DNA from: Algisphaera agarilytica
GTDB taxonomy: Bacteria > Planctomycetota > Phycisphaerae > Phycisphaerales > Phycisphaeraceae
Direction: 5' to 3'
DNA: 64,000 nt
Assembly (NCBI RefSeq): GCF_014207595.1
Contig: NZ_JACHGY010000001.1
Location: 1,240,001-1,304,000, forward strand
Below the pieces are notes generated by a model, which searched no databases, was not told the DNA's origin, and saw only the letters and a program-made list of their open reading frames with translations. The translations under genes and the position numbers were made by a program. Shown one piece after another: positions 17,207 through 27,705 of the stretch. How positions within the stretch are numbered: position 1 is the first letter of the stretch; the number at the start of each line of letters is the position of its first letter.

Positions 17207-18130
17207 ATGAGCCGATTGCTTGTGTTGTGCGGTTTGGGTGTGGCGGTGGTTGCGTTGGTGGTGTCGAGCAACCGGGCCCGAGCGGGCGGGGAAGCCACGG
17301 GGGCCGGTGTCGTCAATCCCATCGAGATCGGCACCGTGGCGTGGGGTCGAGACTTCGACGAAGCCTTGAAGCAGAGCGGCGAGACCGGAAAGCCCGTCCT
17401 CGTGCTGTTTCAGGAAGTGCCCGGCTGCCAGGGCTGTCAGGACTTCGGCAAGACGGTGCTGACCCAGCCGTTGCTGGTCGAGGCCATCGAAGACGAGTTC
17501 GTCCCCGTAGTGGTCTATAACAACCAAGGCGGGCAGGACCGCGAGATCCTGGAGCGCTATCAGGAACCGGCGTGGAACTACCAGGTGATCCGCTACCTCG
17601 ACGCCCAGGGCAAAGACATCATCCCGCGTGAAGACCGCATCTGGACCGTGGGCGGCACAGCCGAGCGGATGATCGAGGCGTTGACCGCCGCCGAGCGTCC
17701 GGTGCCGAAATACCTCCAGGCCGTGGCCGCCGAGGGTCAGAGCCACCAGCACGCCGACAGCGCGTTTGCGATGTTCTGCTACTGGACCGGCGAGACAGAA
17801 ATCGGCAAGCTCGACGGCGTGGTCGCCACCGAGGCCGGCTGGCTCGACGGCCACGAGGTCACCCGTGTGAAGTACGACCCCGACCAGATCAGCCTGCTCG
17901 CCTTGTCCGAGTACGCCCGAGACGCACGTTTCCACGCGACCAAAGTCTACGCTCCGGACGGCGAGGCCAATACGCTCGAGGGCTTCCGCACCGGCCAACT
18001 CGACCACACCTACCGCAAGGCCCGTGCATCCGACCAAAACAAACAGATGACCGGCTTCAAAACCATCATGGGCCTACCGAACCTGAACGAGATGCAAAAG
18101 ACCAAGCTCAACGCGTTCATCCGCAGCTAG
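17207..18130 (+). CDS. secreted thioredoxin-like VPGC protein with MsrA-like C-terminal domain
   Basis: This 307-residue protein has a signal peptide or anchor (residues 1-26). A thioredoxin-fold segment follows, whose redox motif is VPGCQGC (Cys74, Cys77). The sequence resembles the VPGUxxT family, in which the first Cys can be selenocysteine; here it is a TGC Cys codon. The C-terminal third (about 180-240) contains CYWTGE (Cys191), then LDGVVATEAGW and HEVTRVKYDP. This matches the GCFWxxE...GV...GYAGG...VxYDP layout of methionine sulfoxide reductase A. It may therefore repair oxidised methionine outside the cytoplasm with a built-in reductant. The family call is from memory and the MsrA half is divergent. 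Confidence 0.72.
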   Translation: MSRLLVLCGLGVAVVALVVSSNRARAGGEATGAGVVNPIEIGTVAWGRDFDEALKQSGETGKPVLVLFQEVPGCQGCQDFGKTVLTQPLLVEAIEDEFVPVVVYNNQGGQDREILERYQEPAWNYQVIRYLDAQGKDIIPREDRIWTVGGTAERMIEALTAAERPVPKYLQAVAAEGQSHQHADSAFAMFCYWTGETEIGKLDGVVATEAGWLDGHEVTRVKYDPDQISLLALSEYARDARFHATKVYAPDGEANTLEGFRTGQLDHTYRKARASDQNKQMTGFKTIMGLPNLNEMQKTKLNAFIRS

Positions 18131-18418
18131 CCCGAGAAGGCGCTAGCGTGGTTGAGCCCGCGGCAACTACAGGCTCTAGCACCTCAAGTCGATTCCAGCC
18201 AATGATGAATCCTTAGAGCCAAAAAGTGATGAGATGGAATTAGCAATAGATCGGATCGATCACACTAGCTTTGGCGTTTGGCAATTGTCTCGCGCTAATT
18301 GATCAACCCTAGCAATTTGAGCCGACATTAATTGCTTGCGCTGCGTATGTTGCCCCGAAGTGATCAAACTTGGCATCCCAAACTCTACCTTTGGGGTGGC
18401 ACAAGATAAGCTAATGCC
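18131..18418. other. AT-richer intergenic region
   Basis: 288 bases between two plus-strand genes. I find no ORF with coding character, no RNA gene and no strong hairpin. Base composition drops here and in the following gene. Confidence 0.5.
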
Positions 18419-18970
18419 ATGAAAGCATTAGCTCTCCTCATTTCATTCATGGTTTGTGTCTCGGCACACGCCGCCGAATCACGTGTCTTTAATTGGAGCC
18501 ACCCCGACTACGGCATCGAGCTGACCCTGGAGGGCCCTTACCTCATTGTCCTCGACAACGTTGTGACCGAATCAGATATGGGCGGCTTGATGTTCGTGCG
18601 GGAAACCAAGGACAAAAGCGGAACAGCCCAATTCACCCGCATCGACGAGAACACCACGCCTCACCATGAGTTTGGCATCGAAGACTTCCCGCTATTTGAA
18701 ACCCTGCCCGAAGCTAAAATTTTTCAAACCGAAGCGATCAAGGTCGGCGATACTCCAGCGACATTGCATCACTTTTCGTACCGAGAAAACGACCGCCATC
18801 AATCTCCGGGCACAGGCTACATGCTTGTCAGCGACCTCAATGGTTTCCAATACATCGTCATTGCCATGAAACTTGGCGTGGGCGATGCCACCCGGGACGC
18901 CGAATTCGAGGCGATGCTGAAAACCCTGCGGATTTTTCCCGTCGAGGACGAGTCCAAAGCTGAGGACTAA
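18419..18970 (+). CDS. secreted hypothetical protein, 183 residues
   Basis: It has a clear Sec signal peptide (MKALALLISFMVCVSAHA). The mature part of about 165 residues has alternating beta strands and an acidic tail (FPVEDESKAED). The pattern of short extracytoplasmic beta domain plus a C-terminal FEAMLKTLRIF helix recalls PsbP/DcrB-like proteins (DUF1795 type), but I cannot confirm that. GC is lower than in the flanking metabolic genes. It converges on sucB with only 9 bases between stops. Confidence 0.75.
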   Translation: MKALALLISFMVCVSAHAAESRVFNWSHPDYGIELTLEGPYLIVLDNVVTESDMGGLMFVRETKDKSGTAQFTRIDENTTPHHEFGIEDFPLFETLPEAKIFQTEAIKVGDTPATLHHFSYRENDRHQSPGTGYMLVSDLNGFQYIVIAMKLGVGDATRDAEFEAMLKTLRIFPVEDESKAED

Positions 18971-18979
18971 GCGCTCGGA

Positions 18980-20245
18980 TCAAACCTCCATCAACATCCG
19001 CGCGGGGTCTTCGATGGTTTCTTTGATGCGTTTGAGGCAGGTCACGGCTTCGCGGCCGTCGACGATGCGGTGGTCGTAGGTGAGGGCGATGTACATCATC
19101 GGGCGGACTTCGACGCGCTCTTTCGGCGTGCCGGGGTCGACGGCGATGGGGCGGCGGACGATGCCGTGCATGCCCAGGACGCCGGACTGGGGCGGGTTGA
19201 CGATGGGGGTGGACAGGAGGCTGCCGTAGATGCCGCCGTTGGTGATGGTGAAGGTGCCGCCGGTGAGGTCGCTGATGGCGAGCTTGTTGGCCTTGGCTTT
19301 CACGGCGTAGTCGCCGATGGCTTTCTCGATGCCGGCGAAGGACATGCGTTCGGCGTTGCGGAGGATGGGGACCACGAGGCCCTTGCCGCCGCCGATGGCG
19401 ATGCCGATGTCGTAGTAGTTCTTGTAGACGATGTCGGTGCCGCGGACCTCGGCGTTGATCGCGGGGCACTGCTTGAGGGCGTCGATCGAGGCGCGGACGA
19501 AGAAGGACATGAAGCCGAGCTTCACGTCGTGGGACTTGAGGAACTGGTCTTTGTATTGGCTGCGTAGGGCCATGACGTTGGTCATGTCGACCTCGTTGAA
19601 GGTCGTGAGCAGCGCGGCGGTCTGCTGGGCGTCGACGAGGTTGGCGGCGATGCGCTTACGCAGCGAAGTCATGGGGACGACTTCTTCGGAGCGGTCGCCT
19701 TGGGGCGTTGCGGGGGTAGGGGTATCCGGGGCTTTGTCGCTGCGCTCCGCAGCCGCCGGCTTGGGTGGGCTCTTGAGGAAGTTTTGGACGTCTTCCTTGA
19801 GGAGGCGGCCGCCGGGACCGGTGGCAGGGATGGCGGCGGCGTCGAGCTTGTTCTCGTCGATGAGGCGCTGGGCGGCGGGCATGATGACCGACGCGCCGGG
19901 CGTGCCGTTGGAGGCGGCAGGTGCAGGCGGCGTGGCGGCTTCGAGTTTCTCGGCCATCTGCGGCGCGGTTTCGGTCGGGGCCGCAGGAGCGGGTGCGCTG
20001 CCCGCGGCGCCTTCTTCGAAGGTGCCGATGACGTCGCCGACGTTGGCGGGGGTGCCCTGGGGGTGGGTGATCTTGACGATCGCGCCGTCGGCAGGGGCGG
20101 GGAGTTCGAGGGTGACCTTGTCGGTCTCGATCTCAACGAGCGGGTCGTCTTTGGAGACGGCGTCGCCCTCGGCTTTGAGCCATTGGCCGATCTCAACTTC
20201 GGTGATGGATTCGCCGACTTCGGGGACGATCAATTCGGTGGGCAT
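18980..20245 (-). CDS. sucB: 2-oxoglutarate dehydrogenase E2, dihydrolipoyllysine succinyltransferase
   Basis: This 421-residue protein starts with one lipoyl domain in which Lys43 (EIETDKVTLELP) carries the lipoyl group. An Ala/Pro linker leads to a peripheral-subunit-binding domain (about 120-157, PAAQRLIDENKLDAAAIP). The catalytic acyltransferase domain carries TYDHRIVDGREAV near the end (His392, Asp396). It transfers succinyl groups from E1 to CoA in the TCA cycle. Its gene lies 83 bases downstream of sucA on the same strand, with a small hairpin in the gap, so a sucAB operon is likely. Confidence 0.96.
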   Translation of the reverse strand: MPTELIVPEVGESITEVEIGQWLKAEGDAVSKDDPLVEIETDKVTLELPAPADGAIVKITHPQGTPANVGDVIGTFEEGAAGSAPAPAAPTETAPQMAEKLEAATPPAPAASNGTPGASVIMPAAQRLIDENKLDAAAIPATGPGGRLLKEDVQNFLKSPPKPAAAERSDKAPDTPTPATPQGDRSEEVVPMTSLRKRIAANLVDAQQTAALLTTFNEVDMTNVMALRSQYKDQFLKSHDVKLGFMSFFVRASIDALKQCPAINAEVRGTDIVYKNYYDIGIAIGGGKGLVVPILRNAERMSFAGIEKAIGDYAVKAKANKLAISDLTGGTFTITNGGIYGSLLSTPIVNPPQSGVLGMHGIVRRPIAVDPGTPKERVEVRPMMYIALTYDHRIVDGREAVTCLKRIKETIEDPARMLMEV

Positions 20246-20290
20246 GGTGGAGTCGCTTGCGTGGGGGGAGGGTGGATATCGGGGTGGGCA

Positions 20291-20308
20291 TGCGGGCTGA
20301 AGCCCGCA
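20291..20308. repeat. REP-like hairpin in the sucA-sucB gap
   Basis: Palindrome TGCGGGCT-GA-AGCCCGCA. There is no T-run, so it is more likely an extragenic repeat or an mRNA-processing/stability element between the two coding regions than a terminator. Confidence 0.6.
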
Positions 20309-20328
20309 CGCCGGGCAGGTTGGTTGGG

Positions 20329-23202
<2,874 letters not shown>

Positions 23203-23475
23203 GATTGCCTTTCGCCCCTGAATTTGCGTGCCGGGGCAAGTGGGGGCACGGCCGTGGACGGCAACACATCTCAACAACAACCAGAACTGCAGGCCTACTC
23301 GTAGCATATCACCAAGCCCGAGCTACACCCACCGGATGATACGTCCTGAGCAAGGAAAAAATCGATCCACGAGTTATCGGTATCCTTGACCCCGTCGCTT
23401 CGCATGGCCGGACCCGGATTCGACCGTGATTTGGCCACGTCTTTGCCCCGCCTCTCCCCGAAACCCCCTACGCAC

Positions 23476-24327
23476 ATGTTCGATGCTTACAGCCTTTACG
23501 AACTCGTCCTGGTCGCCCTCCTGGGCCTGGGCGCGGGGACCCTGGGCGGGATGCTCGGCGTGGGCGGCAGCGTCGTTATGATCCCCGGGCTGGTCTTCAT
23601 CCTCGGCCGGGCCACGGGCACCGAGCAGCACCTCTATCAGGCCAGCGCGATGATCGCCAATGTTGCGGTGTCGGTCCCCGCGGCGCTGCGTCACCGCCGG
23701 GCCGGGGCGATGGACCGGCGGGTGCTGCGGTGGATGCTGCCCGCGGCGCTGGTCTGCATCGTCATCGGCGTCACCCTGAGCAACCTCCCGGTGTTCCACG
23801 GACAGGAAGGCGGCATCTGGCTGGGCCGTGTGCTCGCTCTGTTTCTGCTGTACGTGATCTATGTGAACGTCCGGAAGCTCATGACCCCGAAAGCGTCCGC
23901 CACGCCGCAGGACGAAAGCGCCACCGATGAACACGTGACCCCGGGGCGGAGCACGCTGGTCGGGACGATCATGGGCACGACCGCCGGGCTCATGGGCGTG
24001 GGCGGCGGCGGGCTGGCGGTGCCGTTGCAGCAGACGCTGATGAAGCTGCCGCTGCGGACGTGCATCGCCAACAGCTCGGCGGTGATCTGCTTCAGCGCGA
24101 CCCTCGGGGCGATCTGCAAAAACGCCACCCTCGCCGAGCACGCCACGGCGGGCAACACCTCGCTGTCCTGGCAGACCGGCCTGACCCTCGGCCTCCTGCT
24201 CGCCCCCACCGCCTGGCTCGGCGGCCGCCTCGGCGCCACGCTCACCCACCGCCTGCCGCTCCGCACGATCCGCATCGCGTTCATCGCGCTGATGGTGGTG
24301 GCGTGCTGGAAGATGGCGGCGATCTAA
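23476..24327 (+). CDS. TSUP-family permease (TauE/SafE type)
   Basis: This 283-residue multi-pass inner-membrane protein has two homologous halves, each with a glycine-rich segment. The first is LGLGAGTLGGMLGVGGSVVMIP, and the second is GTTAGLMGVGGGGLAVPL. These are hallmarks of TSUP transporters that export or import sulfite, sulfonates or other small anions. About eight hydrophobic segments are visible, with a hydrophilic loop at about 138-155. The ATG at 23476 is preferred over an upstream TTG. A sulfur-compound substrate would suit use of sulfated polysaccharide, but the sequence does not tell the substrate. Confidence 0.85.
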   Translation: MFDAYSLYELVLVALLGLGAGTLGGMLGVGGSVVMIPGLVFILGRATGTEQHLYQASAMIANVAVSVPAALRHRRAGAMDRRVLRWMLPAALVCIVIGVTLSNLPVFHGQEGGIWLGRVLALFLLYVIYVNVRKLMTPKASATPQDESATDEHVTPGRSTLVGTIMGTTAGLMGVGGGGLAVPLQQTLMKLPLRTCIANSSAVICFSATLGAICKNATLAEHATAGNTSLSWQTGLTLGLLLAPTAWLGGRLGATLTHRLPLRTIRIAFIALMVVACWKMAAI

Positions 24328-24350
24328 GCCCCAAACCGCATCTCTGTATC

Positions 24351-24383
24351 TAAAGCCCGGGGGGGGGGCGCCCCCGGACTTTA
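24351..24383. terminator. hairpin between TSUP gene and murD, with G10 tract
   Basis: TAAAGCCCGGGGG pairs with CCCCCGGACTTTA with one mismatch, and the intervening run includes ten consecutive G (24359-24368). It overlaps the murD stop codon and probably terminates both convergent genes. Confidence 0.65.
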
Positions 24384-25856
24384 CCCCGCGCCGTACTGCT
24401 TCACCAACTCAATAAACCGTTCCCCTCGCTCCTCGTAATTCGCAAACTGATCCCACGACGCACACCCCGGCGAGAGCACCACCACCTGTCCTTGCACCGC
24501 TCGGGACACAGCTTCGCGAACTGCACTTTCGATGCTTCTACAACTGCGTGCTATCGATACATGCTCTGCTTCAAATACCGAAGAGTTCGTAGTGGCAATA
24601 GGCAATTTATGCTTTTGGCCATCCCAGCTGGCGGCCTCGATTGCTCCATGGAAAATCACATCACCCGTGTCCCCAATGGTATAGATGCAAGCACATTGGG
24701 TAGATGCATGCTGTGCAAGCTGAGAGAGATCACTCCCTTTGTCATAGCCGCCAAGAATGATATGAACCGTACCCGTCTCGAAGGAATCAATGGCCAGCAT
24801 CGAAGCTTCAGGAGTTGTAGATTTAGAATCGTTGTAGAAACGAACACCTTTAGATTCCGCAACATATTCCAGACGATGAGGCAGTCCAGGAAAATCGCCG
24901 AGGTCCAACAAAGCTGTTTTGGCGGTAGAAACAACCTTTGCTTCCCGCACCGCGTAAGCAGCCTGCCAGCCATTTCGAACGTTATGACGACCAGGAAGCA
25001 ATAAGCGTGTATTCGGAGGAAGAGTATCTTCGACGACTGTTACGGTGTTTCCAGGCCTATCCTCTAGTGAGTCCCCTGCCACCAAACAATCACCAGTCTC
25101 TTGGTATTGAAATATTGCCTGCTTCGCCGAGACGTAGCTCTCCATCGACCCGTGCCAATCGAGGTGATTGGGGCTGATGTTGGTAATCACCGCGACATGG
25201 GGCGACCACTCGTCTTCGCGCAAGCCTTCGAGCATAAAACTCGACAACTCCAACACGACCCAATCGTCATCACGGATCGACTCGACGAACGGCAACAGCG
25301 ACCCGCCGATGTTCCCGCCCATCCACACGCCGGGGCTTTCCAAGCTTCTGCTTGGCGTCTTGGCGTCTTGGCGTTTTGGCGTTAAATCGCCCCAGTCCCC
25401 GCAAGGCGTCTCGCCGTCCTGCCCCAGCACCTTCCGCAGGATGTGGGCGGTCATCGCGGTGGTCGTGGACTTGCCCGCACTACCCGTCACGCCGATGGTG
25501 CGCAGGCGATTCGGTAAGTGCTTGACCAGCAGCCGGATCTCGCTGGTGATGGGAGCACCCGCCGCCCGGGCGGCACTTACAAACCGGTTGTCCGGCTTCA
25601 CCGCCGGGTTCACCACGAGCAGGTCACACGCCGTGAAGTCGCTCTCGTCGTGCTCGCCCAGCCGATACCGCACCGCCCCGCTCGCTTCGAGGTCGGCCAG
25701 CTGCGCGACCGAGTCTTTCAACTCGTCCGCGGGCAACATGTCGGTGATCAGTACATCCGCGCCGCGCTCGGCGAGGAAGCGTGTCACGCCCACCCCGCCG
25801 CCGAAACGGCCCAGGCCCATAACGGTGATCTGTTTGCCCTGATACTCGGTGATCAT
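24381..25856 (-). CDS. murD: UDP-N-acetylmuramoylalanine--D-glutamate ligase
   Basis: This protein of about 491 residues adds D-Glu to UDP-MurNAc-Ala in peptidoglycan synthesis. It has the Rossmann-type N-terminus VMGLGRFGGGVGV, the ATP loop GVTGSAGKSTTT, the central EFSS-like LELSSFMLE, NISPNHLDWHGS and late NDSKSTTPEA and GGYDKG motifs. An extra stretch of about 30 residues (CGDWGDLTPKRQDAKTPSRS...) sits between the P-loop helix and the GGNIG motif. It is encoded by an 8-bp tandem repeat (25351-25382). The middle of the gene (about 24490-25140) is noticeably AT-richer than both ends. ATG 25856 is used; an ATG at 25865 is also in frame. Confidence 0.93.
   Translation of the reverse strand: MITEYQGKQITVMGLGRFGGGVGVTRFLAERGADVLITDMLPADELKDSVAQLADLEASGAVRYRLGEHDESDFTACDLLVVNPAVKPDNRFVSAARAAGAPITSEIRLLVKHLPNRLRTIGVTGSAGKSTTTAMTAHILRKVLGQDGETPCGDWGDLTPKRQDAKTPSRSLESPGVWMGGNIGGSLLPFVESIRDDDWVVLELSSFMLEGLREDEWSPHVAVITNISPNHLDWHGSMESYVSAKQAIFQYQETGDCLVAGDSLEDRPGNTVTVVEDTLPPNTRLLLPGRHNVRNGWQAAYAVREAKVVSTAKTALLDLGDFPGLPHRLEYVAESKGVRFYNDSKSTTPEASMLAIDSFETGTVHIILGGYDKGSDLSQLAQHASTQCACIYTIGDTGDVIFHGAIEAASWDGQKHKLPIATTNSSVFEAEHVSIARSCRSIESAVREAVSRAVQGQVVVLSPGCASWDQFANYEERGERFIELVKQYGAG
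25351..25382. repeat. 8-bp tandem repeat inside murD
   Basis: Four consecutive octamers on the plus strand: CTTGGCGT three times, then TTTGGCGT. It lies inside the murD reading frame in the extra segment after the ATP loop. One unit is not a multiple of three. Confidence 0.9.
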
Positions 25857-25947
25857 GCCCCGCATGATACTTCGACAAGCACCGCCGCCACGGCGATCAG
25901 CGATCGCCCGCTAAACGGCCCAGCGGATGGGGAAATCAATGCAGAGG

Positions 25948-27645
25948 TTAGGGTGCGGTGTAATCGATCGACTGGATGGCGTTGCCGATCTGGTACGACT
26001 CGATGGTGACCCCGCGTTCGAGACGCCAGTAGACGTACAACTCGTCGCCGTCCTTCATTTCGTTGAGCGGCAGATCGGTGTTGCTGGTCAGGGCGTCGGT
26101 TTTCTCCACGCGGATGCGTTGCCGACCATCGGACATCTTCAGGACGTAAGCGAAGGGGAAATACTCGTCGCCACTGACCGTGACCAAGCGGATAGGCTGG
26201 ACGGTACTCTGCGCGGCGCCAATGCTCGTAGGCGTGAATTTGGTGATCTGGGCCCGCAAGGCGCTAAGGCTTTCGTTCACCGCTACGCGATCAACGGAGT
26301 TCCCCCTGCCGCCTGCACCGCTACCGACAACGGTGTTTCCACCAAGCACCTCGGCGTCGCCATCTTCTTTGGAATAGGTCAGGCCTTGGGCTTTATTCTT
26401 AGAGACTTTCGCGGGCAACGCGGAGGTGGATTCGATGGCCACGATTTTGTGGGTCGCGTAGCCGACAGGATCGGTGGTGATCGCGGTGCTGCCCTTGGGG
26501 GCAGGTGTGGCTGCACCGACGTTGACGCTGGAGGGGTCGGCCAGGGCGCCAACCAGCGGTCCGAAATCGCCGCCATCGAGCAGCTTGGCTTCGGGCAGTT
26601 CGAAGCGTGTGTTTCGGAGCATGGCATACGCGGGCTTATCGCGGTCACCGAGGCTGAAGACCCAGTTGATATCCAGCGACGGCTTACCCGCCGCGGAGGC
26701 AAAGATGCTACTGTTGTTGATGGCGTAGAACTGCATGACGCCGTTGGGGTCGGGGCGGGAGAAGCCGATCGGGGCGACCGATTCCCAGGGCCCCTGGCCG
26801 CTGTCGACCAACAAGCGGACCTGCGTAGGGGGAACGCGGAGGATGCTGTCGCTGTCGTAGGTCGCGGCGCCGTCGCCCTTGGTCCAGGTTGTTTGGATCA
26901 TGACCAGCTTGTCTCCGGCCGCGACGTTGCGTCGGCCTTCGAGATAGGCGTTGGCTTCCGTGCCGATGCCTGGCACACGGTCGTCGGTGAACAGGGCTAA
27001 GCCCTCTTCTTTGATCGAGACGGTATCGGGCGAGATGACCAGTGATTGGTTGGGGTCGTACCACTTGGCCAGGCGGTGGACGACCGCGGCCTTGGCGATA
27101 TCCGGCTGGTAGTAGGCCAACGGCGTTGAGGTGCCGAACGCGCCAACCGAGAGACGGTTGTAGAAGTTAGCCGTCATCGAGTCCACCTTGAGCCAGAGCT
27201 TGCCGCCCTCGGCGGTCGGCACGACCTCGCCGACGGTGTTGACTTCGAAGGGCGCCCATCCCGCGATGTTGCTGGGCAGCGGCAGGAAGCTGATGCCGAT
27301 CAGGGTGATGCCCGCGGTGAGGATGCCGCTGCAAGCGCCGACCGCTGCGCCGACGATCTGGTTCACCAACCGAGGGAACTGCATGTTCCCCCCGATCAGA
27401 TTGTCCAGCGCCTGACGAAGCACGATCAGGAACACCGCGAACGGCAACACCAGCCCCACGCCCCACGCGTATGCGGGCAGGAACCCGATGAACACATTGC
27501 TCACGAAGATCTCCCAGAACGCAAAGGCCAACGCGCCTGAGGCGATGACCACCAAGAGGTGGAGCAACGCGGAGAACAGCCCGTAGGTCGACCACATGAC
27601 GGCCATGGCGATCACGAAGACGATGATGATGAGGTTGATGATCAT
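25948..27645 (-). CDS. CvpA-like membrane protein with large extracytoplasmic domain
   Basis: This 565-residue protein begins with four hydrophobic helices within the first about 145 residues. The arrangement (NLIIIVFVIAMAVMWSTYG, then a helical hairpin, FLPAYAWGVGLVLPFAVFLIV, then a glycine-rich last helix) resembles CvpA/colicin V production proteins. The remaining about 420 residues look like an extracytoplasmic beta-rich domain with no motif I recognise. The gene lies 60 bases downstream of the degenerate PilB homologue on the same strand, so the two are probably co-transcribed. A function in envelope biogenesis is only inferred. Confidence 0.7.
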   Translation of the reverse strand: MIINLIIIVFVIAMAVMWSTYGLFSALLHLLVVIASGALAFAFWEIFVSNVFIGFLPAYAWGVGLVLPFAVFLIVLRQALDNLIGGNMQFPRLVNQIVGAAVGACSGILTAGITLIGISFLPLPSNIAGWAPFEVNTVGEVVPTAEGGKLWLKVDSMTANFYNRLSVGAFGTSTPLAYYQPDIAKAAVVHRLAKWYDPNQSLVISPDTVSIKEEGLALFTDDRVPGIGTEANAYLEGRRNVAAGDKLVMIQTTWTKGDGAATYDSDSILRVPPTQVRLLVDSGQGPWESVAPIGFSRPDPNGVMQFYAINNSSIFASAAGKPSLDINWVFSLGDRDKPAYAMLRNTRFELPEAKLLDGGDFGPLVGALADPSSVNVGAATPAPKGSTAITTDPVGYATHKIVAIESTSALPAKVSKNKAQGLTYSKEDGDAEVLGGNTVVGSGAGGRGNSVDRVAVNESLSALRAQITKFTPTSIGAAQSTVQPIRLVTVSGDEYFPFAYVLKMSDGRQRIRVEKTDALTSNTDLPLNEMKDGDELYVYWRLERGVTIESYQIGNAIQSIDYTAP

Positions 27646-27705
27646 ATTTGGTGCTGGATTGAGGGGATGCGTGTAGGAATCGTCTCGCCGGACGAGCCGT
27701 GATGT

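Noticed and set aside
24359-24368. G10 tract as a phase-variation switch
   Set aside because: It lies outside the reading frames, inside a terminator-like hairpin; a sequencing or length artefact is equally likely.
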